Assembly (NCBI GenBank): GCA_038380795.1
Contig: CM076261.1
Span: forward strand, 30,715,866 to 30,779,865
Length of the DNA: 64,000 bases
Source of the DNA: Pyrocephalus nanus
Lineage: Eukaryota > Chordata > Aves > Passeriformes > Tyrannidae
Reading direction: 5' to 3'
This document shows positions 14,640-25,485 of this stretch, one piece after another. The notes beneath the pieces are model-generated. The model did not search any database. It was given only the letters and a program-made list of their open reading frames with translations, and was not told the DNA's origin. Position numbers and translations under genes: made by a program. Numbering within the stretch: the stretch's first letter is position 1; the number at the start of each line of letters is the position of its first letter.

Positions 14640-15140
14640 TTACGTGACTCCAGATCGCTCATATTTCTGCCTCCGTACGGTTTGGGGGATGGATCCGGGA
14701 ATGCAGCATGTGGCTGAGCTCCTCCCAAGCTGAGCTGAGCGATGGCTCAGCCCTGCACAAAGCTGGTGATGTAATGTGTGCCGCTGCGAGTGCGGTGGGC
14801 ATGTGGGAGCCATGCTGTCACCCGCTTGAATGCAGATCAAGCTGTGCTGCACCGCTTCCACGCTGCCAAGCCCGAGCGTGGATCACATTTGTCTCAGCAG
14901 AGCAATTGCTTGTTCGCTTTCTTTGCCTTACATTGTCTTAAACCCGTGTTTTTTGATTAACGTGGCATGTGTGTTGAGAATACACACCTGCTCAGAATCA
15001 TTCAAGCTAGAATTTGTGACGTAACCCTTGAGCAAATGAGATGTGTGTTGGACATCCCTTTTGGTGTTTCGTGCTAATCTTGCTCTCCCTTTTAAAGGCA
15101 GGGAGGGAGGGAGAGACAGGTTGCTGTTAGCAACCGCTCT
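14640..15140. promoter_or_regulatory. GC-richer, CpG-containing patch with palindromic X-box (candidate enhancer)
   Basis: Against AT-rich intron sequence this patch is richer in GC and, from 14640 to about 14960, holds around 16 CpGs by eye. It contains an inverted repeat GCTGAGC-GATG-GCTCAGC (14734-14751). After a GGGAGGGAGGGAG run it contains GGTTGCTGTTAGCAACC (15119-15135), a perfect palindrome of the RFX-factor X-box type (GTTGCY-N3-RGCAAC). No coding similarity was seen. The function is inferred. Confidence 0.4.
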
Positions 15141-15196
15141 CATATTAAAAGTGTAATACCCAAGCTTTAATTCCCCTGTGGACTCCTGATCACTAC

Positions 15197-15217
15197 TTTT
15201 TTTTTTTTTTTTTTTTT
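15197..15217 (+). repeat. Poly-T run
   Basis: About 21 consecutive T in intron 1, just downstream of the GC-richer patch. It could be a decayed A-tail of a minus-strand retrocopy, but no retrocopy is recognisable beside it. Confidence 0.8.
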
Positions 15218-16714
15218 AATGAATTGGTTCATTCTAACCAGCAGCTTATGTTAATCAATGTTTTAAGTAAAATTGGCTCAGTAAAGAGATGGAACAGGGA
15301 GATGCTCTGATGTAAAACTTTTTTCTCTCCCCTTTAAATGCTTCTAACAGCCCCACATCTGAAATTAAGAGCTGTATAAAAAAAGCTGTGTACGATTCTT
15401 CTGCTCTGGTGTTTGATTCAATAGGACCCTGACAGTTTTTGCAGTGCAAAATGAAGAAAAGTATCTCCTCCTTCCTCCTCATATAGATCTTTTGTATGTG
15501 CATTGTAATGTAGCAGAGAAGCTTGCATTCATCCTAGATTTCCTGTGTCTCAGTGCTTTTGGAGCTCAAGCTCCTTATAGCTGTGAAGTAATAAAATGGG
15601 AATTTGAAGGAAGGAGAGTGGTGCACAAATCAGGTTATTTGACATACATCTTGTTGCAAATGGCTAGTTTTTCCACAGAAGGAATATAAAATGTCCAGAA
15701 AAAAAAAAAAGGAGGGGGGAGAGAGGAGGAATATTCAACAAAAAATGGTTGTTTAAGTACCAGTGCCTGAAAGTATGAACGTAACCAAGTCTAATTTTTG
15801 CATATGTATCTCCATAAGGTGACAAAAATGTTGTGAAAGTGTGTGCATATTTAAAAAGAAAAAAGGGTGGAGAAAAGGAAAAAAAACCCAAACTATTAAG
15901 TGCCAAATCTTGGGGTCTATGAATGATAGAAAGCCCAAGAGCTTGTGCTATAAAAAGGGTTTTTTATTGAAAAATATGCAGTTTGGGCTTTGGTATTTTT
16001 TACTGATTTGGGGGCTGATGGAAATAGTTCTTCCTATTGTTGCTCAAGATAAAACAATGCAGTATGATTTTCAAGATGTTTTAAGTTGCTTATTTTTACT
16101 ACTCTTGCTGTAGTCTTCATCAATTTCACTGTGGAAAAAGATTTCTCCAGATGGTGGTTTGGAACAAGAGCCAAAGGACATGATCTAAAGCGTTATGTTC
16201 CAGCTGTTGCTGTGCAGAATTTTGAAGCTATTGCCTTTTACTTGATCTGTGTTTTGAACAGAAGAATGAAATTGAAATTGCTTACAAACCTCATTAAAAC
16301 AACTGCCTGTTAAACCACTCTTTTATAGGAGACTGGGTACCCTCCTGGTAGCCCTGACAGTGTAGGCCCCCCAAGCCATGAGTGTCTGTAGCAACAGTTA
16401 ACAGGGAAAGTGTCTGACTGCAGTGAGAGCCATGTGCTGCTGCTGTACACCACGACAAAAAGGTTTGCTACCTCAGCAGGGCAGTGAATTGAAGTATTGC
16501 AACACTTAGAGATGGATGAGCAGTTCCCACCAAAACAAATGAACTTCCAACAATGCCGGTAGGACAGCAGAAACAGATTGAACATCCTGAAGAGATACAG
16601 AAATTTCAGAACACAGTTGCCCTCATGTAAAAAGGGGAAACTTTTGAGATCTTGATGGTCTCGTCTGAAGTTTCAATTGAAAAATGGATGTTTGTACTTC
16701 TGTCTCACACATTT

Positions 16715-16790
16715 CATAGAATCACAGGGTAATTCAGGTTGAAAAGGACCTTGGTACAAAATACAGACAGCTCTAAGGTTCTTGTTACCT
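16715..16790 (-). mobile_element. CR1 3' end fragment (minus strand)
   Basis: The sequence CATAGAATCACAGGGTAATT, followed by CAGGTTGAAAAGGACCTTGG, is the reverse complement of the CR1 3' terminus (AAGGTCC...TTCTATG). Only the terminal few dozen bases can be recognised, as is usual for strongly 5'-truncated LINE copies. The inner boundary is approximate. Confidence 0.65.
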
Positions 16791-18639
16791 ACTTATAAGG
16801 AAACTGCAGATTTTTAACAGTGATTTAGGATTTGGAGTTTTCTTCAACTTGCGTTCTTAAGGCAGCTCTTCCTCAAGTTTTGCAGTACACACCTGAGGTA
16901 GCTAGTTTCTAGTTAATTGCTTCCAAAAAAAGGGATGGTCAGTCAGTCAATGAATTTGATCTTGTTTGAGTAATTACTGTCAAGTACACTAGTAGTCTTC
17001 TTGTCCCACATCTCTCTGTATGATATTGTGCTCCTCCCATAATTTACAGACAGGAGGGGTGTGTCCTGGTGCCAGAACAAACCAGGGAACTGGTAAAAAT
17101 GGCAAGAGAGAACCTCAGCCCTTAGCCAAAATGCCAAAAACTGAAAGTGGCTTAAAGAGCTAGTAACTTTCTAATGGATCTCATTTCTTCTTTCAAGGCA
17201 GTTTCTCAGCTGTCTACTTCTGTGAGGCTGATTGCCACATGGAAGCACTGCATACATGCTTGGTAATGACGTGTTGCAATTCCCTGAAGCTTGTATGAAG
17301 AGTGTGTAAGTTGGAAAAAATGGGAAAAGGAGGGACATTTTTGTGATCTGTTTTGATTAAAGTGAGGGTTTGAAGGCCTGAAGTTTTCTCTTGAGTGGGT
17401 CTTGAACCTGATCAGAGCTGAAGGGAGTCAAAAGCTCTGGAATTGCTCCAAATTCATAACTAGGTTTTTAACATTAAATGAATACAGCGAATATTTTGCT
17501 GAAGTTCATGACTATGGTTGCTGGAACAACATTGAAATCGTGTCACTTTGGTTATATCCTTCTAAACTGTATCCTTGTTGGAGTCCCCTGGAGGTTTTAG
17601 AATCTGGACTGAGAAAAAGTAAATGAATAAATGATGAATGCCAAGGTTACTAATGTTGCCCAGTGACCTGGATGTCATAAAAAACCCTGCTGGTAGTTCC
17701 TCATTTTCTCTAAGGAGAAAGATGTATGTTTTCTAAAAATGCCATGACAGGGATACTTAAAAATTAGTGTTCCTGGGATGGTTCTGAAACTGGTCATCTG
17801 CAAGCTCACAAAGCTTCAGAGAAAGCATTGCAGTCTATGCCGTAATTTTCCTGAATTCTCTTGCATTGTTGCATTGTGAAAGATGGTGTGAGATTGCTAA
17901 GCAGCACTGAATATAGGCAATGTCTATAACGGGAAGTGATAACAGTTCAGTTGGTGAATTGACAGCTCTGATTGCACTATAAATCCTTTACTTGCATCCA
18001 AAAGTATGAATTTATAGGTAAGCCTACCATAAAATTGAAATTAGCATTTAAAATTCTTAGTCAAAATCAAGGAAAGCTATCAGTAATCCCATATATACAC
18101 TAACTTTAGTTGCCTTTTGATTGCCTTTGCAATCCCTTTGGGTTATATTCTCATTTACTGCTGTTTTTTTTGCCATTTCCTGCTTATGAAAGTTCAGTTT
18201 TCCTTCTCACCTTTACCTCAGTAGTCCGATTCCATTTAAAAATCCAAAGAACTTGTGGAGTTCTGCAATCATTGAAGCTGATTGAAGGAAAGAATTTAAT
18301 GGTTCTACTGACTTAATCTATGATAAGAATGTAAAAGGTTTTACAATGGCTGCTTGTGAATCATATCTTGTTTAAAATAATTTTTTGTGGAATAATACCT
18401 TATTTAGAAATTTACTCACCAACCAAGTTATAAAATTTCTCCATATTAAAATGGGAGAAGAGGAACCTGCTTTGTGCTCTCTTTCTGGACACCTGAAAAA
18501 CATAGGAGGTAGTGTATAAATTGACTTTCAGCAGGGGTTTATCATATTCAGTTGTTAACTGATAAGCAAAGCTGAATAAACCTATAGGTTTCTGGGATTT
18601 ATCATGATGCTAATAATGTCAGGGTTGTGGTTTTGATCA

Positions 18640-18722
18640 CGGTACGGGCCATTCATTTAAGAGTTGAACTTGATAATCCTTGTGGGTCCCTTCCAATTTA
18701 GAATATTCTGTGATCTTGTAAT
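18640..18722 (+). mobile_element. CR1 3' end fragment (+ strand)
   Basis: The stretch TTGAACTTGATAATCCTTGT followed by GGGTCCCTTCCAATTTAGAA and TATTCTGTGATCTTGTA has the layout of the CR1 3' end (GACTTGATGATC...GGTCCCTTCCAACC...ATTCTGTGATTCTG). It is a short, 5'-truncated copy. The left edge is uncertain. Confidence 0.75.
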
Positions 18723-21224
18723 ATGGGGAATGAAAAAGAGCAAATAATGAAGCCTTAGTCAGTCTAATACTGCTCTGATTTTATTCCATTTGAGCTTTTT
18801 TATTCCTCTCTTTTTTTTTCCTCCTCTTTTTACTTTATTAAAAAGCAATTTCTCTTGAAATGTAGCTCAGATGGATTTACAAATAAAGGGAGGAATAGCT
18901 CAAATTTTGGAGTCATGCAGTTGATATAATTATGCTGTGAAATAGAAAAAAGGCTAAAGACAGCAACATCTTGGATTCTTTTTGCTTAAATGTTGACTAG
19001 CTGCATTTTTGAGATTTTCTGTTCCAAGGTGAAGCTTAACATAAAAGGTTTAGCAGATGCAAGGAGTTGTGGAGAATGGTTTACAGTTGCGGTTACCTTA
19101 CCTGGATGAAGGACATTGCTGCTTGGCTGGAAAACGCTCTCTTCCCACCCATGGAAGTAGTTGTATCTCTCGTCGTCTAGCAAATATTTCTTTTCAGTTA
19201 AAACTAACCTAAATCAGTCCTGGTAATAGGTAATTAGGAGTTCTGCATGCTGCTAGTGCAATTTCTATATGAGGTTTTTTTTCCTTTCTGTAGAATTTAG
19301 CATGGATTTTTGAGCAGAAGTCTACTGAAGTAGGTCCATTGAAATTAAGAGAGTACTCTAGTAGAAAATAAGTCACTGAAAGAGTTTTCCTCTAATTCAG
19401 GATGGGATATATGTCAAAAAAGAGGTGGGGATTAGAAGTCTCGTGCTGGAGTGAAGCATCCTGGCAGATCAGGTGCTTACTTTCTGTTGGTGACATGACG
19501 AGGAGTCATTCTGAAGTCCAAACAGAGCCTAAAGCATCAACATACTGTGGATTGAGTGTAGCTTTTTTTGGTTTGTGCTTGTTAAAAGGTCTTGTTTTTA
19601 TGTTGCAAGGTGAAAAGCAGTTGTGTTATTTAAGGTGTGAGTTTTCAGGATGAGAGCATTCCCTTTTTTTGTTCATGTTTTTCTCCCGCCAAGTTTCAGA
19701 AAAATTTCAACTCAGTTGTGTGTGACAGCAATGGATGAGTGCTTGGTCAACCTCTTTTCTAATAGGTGCTGCTCTTAGCCTCAGTTTCTGAGTCTTAATT
19801 GTTTTAATTTCTGTTTCCCTGTTTTATGTTTGTTGCCATAACTGAATGATGCACATCACTGAAGACACCTCTGAAGTAAAGACTCCTGTGTTCTTGGGGT
19901 AGCGATGCATCTTTGGGGAACAGATTTCCGACATTGGTTCATATCACAGTTCTGTAATCAAATCGTTACCCTAAAAGGCTTAAGGCAGTTTTTTCTGTTT
20001 CCTGTGATTGTGTGGCTGACTGGTTATTGATCATCGCAGTGCAAGATGATAACAGAGTTACCTTGTTTTCTGTGTCTGAAGGAAGCCTCAGCCTTATGCT
20101 AATGGAATGTTTGTCTTGGTTGTGTAAACTTCCACACGAGTACCCACTGTGTTACAGCTCTAAAGGTGGCTTTCTCACCGTGTTTCAATACCTGTGGGAA
20201 GTTTCAGCAAGTTGGGTAACTGGGGAACAGCGGAGTTACAGGAATGCTGTGATTTCCAGCCAAAGATGGTTCTTTTACACTGGGTTACTCTCTGGTCTCC
20301 AGGGCAGGTGGACATGGAGCTCTGCAGCCAGGTCTTCACTGTGGGATTTGAAGCCCAAATGAGAGGAGTCTGCCTTGGCCATTTGGGTAAAGATCTCTTA
20401 GAAATCTTCTAGGGTTGATATTTCTACCCAAAGATGCTGTCTTTTCATGGATGTTTTAACTTATAAAATAATGTAGTATATTATTTATGAAATAATATAT
20501 TGCAGCAAAATATCTTAGCTTCATACAATATGAGAAAAAGTACAGACAGTTTCGTTTTTGACATTTGTCTAGTTGCGGGTGTCTTCTGGCTTTGAACTTG
20601 TAGGGGCAGAGATGTGACAGTGTGTGTATTTGTGGGGAAGGCTTCCTAATTTTCTAATGTATACATCTGGATAAAGGGTTTAGATGACTTTGTTTGTTTC
20701 CTACTGGCATGTTTTAAAGATCTTAAGTTGTATAATAGAACATTTCAATAAGTGCTCTGTAATAAGACTGTTTTATTAGAATACTGTATAACTCACAAGA
20801 TTGTGTAATTCTGTAATTCTTTGTGAGGGGTGTGGGGGACCCTCTTAAATTGAAATGGGCTATGTAGCAGTGTGTTACTTAATCTACTGAAATTGAATAT
20901 TAATTACCATAATTTGAGCATCTTCCCTCCTGACTGGTAGTTAGGGAAAAGACTCGGTATTATGTATGATACAACAGCAGGGCACATACTACCTAATAAA
21001 ATGCAAAACTGTAAAATAAATATTCCTTTAATAGGTGTTGAAAATATCAAGGATAATTTTCCTATATAAGACTGAAATTGTCTTTAAAAGACATAGGATT
21101 TATTATTAGAAACAACATTTTTAAAATAAGAATGCCTCTTTAGGTGAACTGGGTAGCGAAAGGAGCAGCATAAATATGTGCCTTAGTTGCACATACACTC
21201 TGCTTCCAAAAGAGGAGCGTGCAC

Positions 21225-21485
21225 CGTGGGAGTGAAAACGCTCTGGATTTTCATCCTTGCCCAGCTGCCCCGTGCCAGGCGTGGGTTGTACTCTTCCACG
21301 GAGCTGGGCAGGCCGGGAGCGGGGCTGCGGGACAGCCCTGTGCCCGCCCGTGGCTGCGGGAGGGTGCCGGGACTGCGGGCACTGCGGCGGCACCGCGGCG
21401 GCGGGAGCTGCAGCCGCCCGGCCCGGGAAGGATGACATCACCCCCAGGAACATGTGATGCAGCCGGCTGGCGCGGAGGATGCTGA
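21225..21485. promoter_or_regulatory. CpG island in intron 1, candidate alternative promoter
   Basis: About 23 CpGs by eye fall between 21241 and 21480, with very high GC, in otherwise AT-rich, CpG-poor intron. It has GGCCGGGAGCGGGGCTGCGG (21311-21330), which could bind GC-box factors, and TGACATCA (21433-21440), one base from the cAMP-response element TGACGTCA. I see no TATA box. It lies about 3.0 kb upstream of the exon at 24485. It may mark a TRIO promoter or another regulatory element. Open frames on both strands reflect the low frequency of stops in GC-rich sequence and have no recognisable product. Confidence 0.5.
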
Positions 21486-23059
21486 GCTGTGTAGGGAGAG
21501 ATTGGTGCAGATATTTATGGCATTTCATTTGAGTGTGGTAAATGCCTTTTAATTTTTTTTTTATTTTTTTTTATTTTTTAAATTAAATCCTCGTAATCAC
21601 AAATGTTTCGTGGAATAGAGGCTTTAAAAAGAGGGGGGAGGACAAACCCCGAGCCCTTAAGACCTGCTTATATTGCTGGGTTTTTGTTTTATTATTGCTT
21701 CGTTGGAGATAAAAATATGATACTTTCCTGCTGTATTCACCCTCTTTGCTCCCTAGCATTCTTTCATCTGTTGTAATCCCCACAGTCTTTTCAGTTAAGC
21801 TTTAACACTGCAGAACTGGAATAAAAATAGACTGTTTAGAGCAGCAGGAATATGATAATCCAAGGCAGTCAGCCTTAAGGATATGCAGATGCAGAACATG
21901 AGCCAAGCACTAACGTATTTGCTAGGGTGTTTACCTTGAGCGGCCCCTTAATAGTCAGAGAAATGTTAGCTAAATGTTTCTGCCTTCTTACATGCCACAG
22001 GCAAAGTAAAATGTGCAGTTACTGAGCATCATCCGAGGTGAAGTAGTTTAAGGGCTTAGAAATCTGAGCAAGCAATTGTGGTAACATCAGTGTCTTGGGT
22101 AATTTTGAGCTAAGAGAGACAGCAAAGTACAGCACTAGTTTCTGCATGCTTTTTAGGTGAGGAGAAAGTGTTTTCTACCTCTAAATTTACTGTAAAGAAA
22201 AGGAATTGCCATGGTTGATATGAAAGCTGAGCATGCTAAATTGGCATTAAGCTTATGGTGGGTAGCTCAAAGCACATTAAAAAAAAAATTGAACCCTGGA
22301 AGTGTGCCTTAGTAGTCAACTGAAGCCCAAATATTTCAAGGTGGAAAAAGGTATTTGCTGTCCTTTTAGATGATTAATTTAAGCTTTTTCTTAAAGTCTT
22401 GTTTAGAGCTTTAGTCCGTAATAAACAAAAACTTAGTAGGAATAAAACTGGTAGACAGTTTCAGTAAAAAGCTGATAACTCAAAGCCATTACTCTGGAGG
22501 AGGAATAATGCACGAGGTTCCTTTGGCTCTGTCTTACACTCTTGAGAGCCTAAGTGCAAACATGAAAGTAATCCCTCCACTGCTTTGCCAGTCTGGAGTT
22601 GCCGTGTAATTGCAAAATACTGTCCATCGTGTAGAAATCCTCCATGCTGCGTGGTTACCCAAGGAACCAGTTTTTCCTGGTCTAGCCTTTTGGAGAAAGT
22701 GTACTGAATTTTGGGTTTGTTTTTGGTTTATGGTGTTCGTGAAAAAAAACACAGAACTAGCCAGGGAACTTCCATCTGGCTGGAAGTTGGCATGTTTTGT
22801 TTTCTTTTGTTTGCATTCTGCGGGTGCTGAGACAATGTCCTGGTTGAGCACTTCATTTACAGTGAACTGGAGGGACCCGTTGTTGACAGGCATGTGTCTG
22901 AATGCATGTTTTAAAAATCCCAGGCCATGGGTAGGCCATAGTCTTTCACAGGCAGTCCTTATGTGCTGCTTCACAGTTCTTTCTTTTACAAAACTTCCTG
23001 CCACCTAAAGTAAACCTCTCAGTGTAATTATAGGCAGCTTAGTTTTGCTACCACTAGGC

Positions 23060-23230
23060 TTTGGGTGTTTGGAGGACTGCTACCATGTCTCCCCTCAGTT
23101 CTTCAGGATAAACAGTGTCATTCAGTGTAGTTGGTGACATGCAAACACCTGGCCATCTGTGTCCCTTCAGTGTTGTGTTTGGTGCATCCTGGGTCTGTTT
23201 TGAAGGATAGTGCCCATAACCTATTGTGTT
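23060..23230 (-). mobile_element. Possible ancient CR1 fragment (minus strand)
   Basis: TGTCTCCCCTCAGTTCTTCA and the following GGATAAACAGTGTCATTCAG resemble the part of minus-strand CR1 that reads ATCTCCCCTGAGCCTCCTCT...CAGGCTAAACAACCCCAGCT in the copy at 55810-55870. A weaker match continues to about 23230. The similarity is low and gapped, so this could be chance. Confidence 0.3.
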
Positions 23231-24156
23231 AGTGGCACAGAAATCTCAATACTGCTGTCTGGAGTAGAAAACCTGTTATGTAATTTTCATATATCATGCC
23301 CTTAATTATAGATCTTATATTGCTTGATTACACCCATTTGATACCTTCCGGTTTTAGCTCTGAAGTGCACAGGTCTTTCATTTAAGCTTAGAATCTGAGA
23401 CCAAAGGATATGAACATTTGGATATTTTTGAGGAGGAAGTGAGATGATGGCCTCCCTGCTGGGAATCAGTGGGAGTTTCTGCTGCCATCTCTAGAGACAC
23501 AGAGGAAGAACAATTTATTTTAGAAAAGATTGCCACATGTACACCAGAGCTTGCTCTTGTATGTTTCCCTGAAACTACAAATAATTAAAAAGCTTATTTT
23601 ACCTTCTATACATCTCAGACTGCTGCCTTTAAGGAACACAGCTGTGGTATCATAGCAAGCTATTTGAGCTGTCTTAAAAGCACTTCTGTGATTCAACAGT
23701 GATAGAGAAGTAAAGTGGTTCCCACTTCCCCCAACAGAGGTACTTCCTTCAGAAATAAATAATTTAAAAAAGAAATATGAATCCAAACAGACCTGAAAGG
23801 GTCATACAGACAGTTAGTTGAAGATGTGTTGTATCACAGTTCTTGTAAGATGAACAAAATTGGCCTAAACATGACCATTTCTATGCTGTACGGGTCAATA
23901 CGGAATATAAGGTTAAAAGTTGTTCCTTATGAAAAGAGAGTAGTAGAAATAGGAAGCAGAGAGGGGGGACAAGCTGTTGATGTGCTGCTTTGCAACACTG
24001 ACTGTAATCACTCACCTTGGGGACAGTTTCGAACTCCATGTATGTGTAGAGTTAGCGTGACAAAATGTGCTCTCAGTTCCAAAATGCTGTGCCTGTCAGG
24101 CAGCAGAAAAGAATTGTGCTTATAGAAGTGATTTAAAGAAAGTTGCATGTAAATAG

Positions 24157-24293
24157 TGTTGGGGTTTTTGGTGTGTCTTTTTGTGTGGGTTTTTTTTGGT
24201 GGTTGGGGTTTTTTTTTGTGTTTTGTTTGGTTTTGTTTGTTTGTATTGCTGTGGGGTTTTTGGGGTTTGGGTTGGGGGGTTTTTTTGCTGGTA
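24157..24293 (+). repeat. G/T-rich low-complexity tract with G-quadruplex motif
   Basis: The + strand is almost only G and T for about 135 bases. The last part (24253-24279) has four G-runs, G4-T5-G4-T3-G3-T2-G6, meeting the simple G-quadruplex pattern of four runs of at least three G with loops of up to seven. It lies about 205 bp upstream of the exon 2 acceptor on the transcribed (RNA-like) strand. Confidence 0.8.
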
Positions 24294-24484
24294 ATTTTTC
24301 TAAAGGTATATGTTCTTAATAGCTTGATGCTCCTCCTCCCAGACTTTTATTATAAGGTTATCTTAATTCCTGTAATCATAACATTTGCAATGTATTACAA
24401 AGGTAAATGTTTTACAGTGCATTCATTAAATGTAGAAGCTGAGCTTGTCTGAATTTCTGACTAATCATCGTTTTGTTTTTTCAG

Positions 24485-24559
24485 GGTTTCGCAAAAATGA
24501 TGAAATGAAGGCTATGGAAGTATTGCCAATTTTAAAGGAAAAAGTTGCATACCTTTCAG
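24485..24559 (+). CDS. TRIO: TRIO coding exon (probably exon 2), end of N-terminal leader
   Basis: This 75-nt exon encodes FRKNDEMKAMEVLPILKEKV and then AYLS, the segment leading into the SEC14 domain of TRIO. The acceptor is ...TTTTTTCAG and the donor is CAG|GTACAG. The exon opens with GG, the last two bases of a glycine codon whose first base comes from exon 1, so the entry phase is 1. It ends with the first base of another glycine codon, so the exit phase is also 1. As I recall the human protein, it has MKAMD where this has MKAME. KALRN differs more strongly here, which supports TRIO. Exons of this size are easily missed by ORF-based searches, and I found it from the protein match plus the splice sites. 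Confidence 0.95.
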
Positions 24560-25421
24560 GTACAGTTATTTTCTGTTGTAGAATATCGAACTGTACTGTT
24601 AGTAGCATGTAAAATGGTATTTTAAATACTTTAATTATTATTTCAAGAATTACAGAGAGCTGGGTAGCACCTATTCCTTTTGCATATCTCAAACATAACA
24701 TAAGCATTTTCAAAGGATCTGTAGTAGAGAAGGTATATGTTTTGTTGAATGTGGAGCATGGCAAGCTGTCGTTCTGGTCATGTCATATCCCACATTCCCC
24801 CAGCCCTGCCTCTCTAATGACATTATTTGCAGCAACCTAGAATGTGCTGTATCTATCTCATATTCCTTTTCTTATTTCTGCTTCTTTTGCTGGGGAGTTT
24901 TACAGAGTTGTGTTTGTTACAGGCCCATCCGAAGCATATTCTGGAGAAATACCTCCTTTACAGAGGTGAACTTGCAGTGCCTGTTGGTTCCTGAACAAGG
25001 AATAGCAGAGGATTTAAAAGTGGGGTTTATATGAGTTAGTGTCATAACGTGCTTGTAAGTTGATAAGTAACTTCAGTTGGTGGAATGATGGCTGAGGTGC
25101 TTATTCTTATGAACTGCATTTTGGTGTGACTTTCTGACATGAAACACCATCATTCCCTCTGCCATAATCTTAACGTCAAACAATTTAGAGGACAGTCTCG
25201 TTTTTGAAAGCGTTTTTTTTTTTGAGAAATAATTTGTCAAGAATGCCAAAAATAAAGCTCTTCTCTGTAAATATTAAATCACACAAAAGAATTCCTGAAA
25301 CTGTACTGTTTAAGATAGTTGCTGTGCATGGATGCTGATGCTTCCAAGTACAGCATGTGGTACATAGTACTTTATCCTGTCCACTCTGCTGAATCAAGTA
25401 GAAGTCTAAAGCAAAAAAGAC

Positions 25422-25485
25422 ATTGTGTGTGTGTGTTTTTTTGTTTTGGTTTTTTTTTGGGGTTTGGTTTATTTTTTCTTAAAAG
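25422..25485 (+). repeat. TG/T-rich simple tract
   Basis: A (TG)n run passes into T-rich sequence with scattered G runs in intron 2, similar in make-up to the tract at 24157-24293 but without a clean four-run G-quadruplex motif. Confidence 0.75.

Larger units (their letters stand above)
1..24484 (+). other. TRIO: TRIO intron 1 (3' part)
   Basis: This is non-coding sequence upstream of the first recognisable TRIO exon. Its 3' end is a strong pyrimidine-rich acceptor ending in TTTTTTCAG at 24484. The stretch is AT-rich with stops in all frames, and none of its short open frames resembles a protein I know. It contains CR1 fragments (about 3235-4785, 16715-16790, 18640-18722), a (TA)n tract, several poly-T runs, a GC-richer patch (14640-15140), a CpG island (21225-21485) and a G/T-rich tract (24157-24293), each listed separately. 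Elsewhere I see nothing recognisable. Exon 1, which in TRIO encodes an Ala/Gly-rich leader, is not in the window, so the intron extends further upstream. Confidence 0.85.

Noticed and set aside
20012..20362. A 116-codon + strand frame in intron 1.
   Set aside because: No recognisable domain, no convincing flanking splice sites seen, and Trp/Ser-rich random-looking composition.
21121..21528. A 135-codon minus-strand frame, and three overlapping + strand frames, in the CpG island.
   Set aside because: They are rich in Ala, Pro, Gly and Arg and overlap on both strands, as expected from few stop codons in GC-rich sequence. No protein family is recognisable.
24157..24452. A 98-codon frame starting MLGFLVCLFVWVFFGGW that looks like a membrane protein.
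   Set aside because: It is a translation of the G/T-only low-complexity tract, which gives Phe, Val, Gly, Leu, Trp and Cys in any order.
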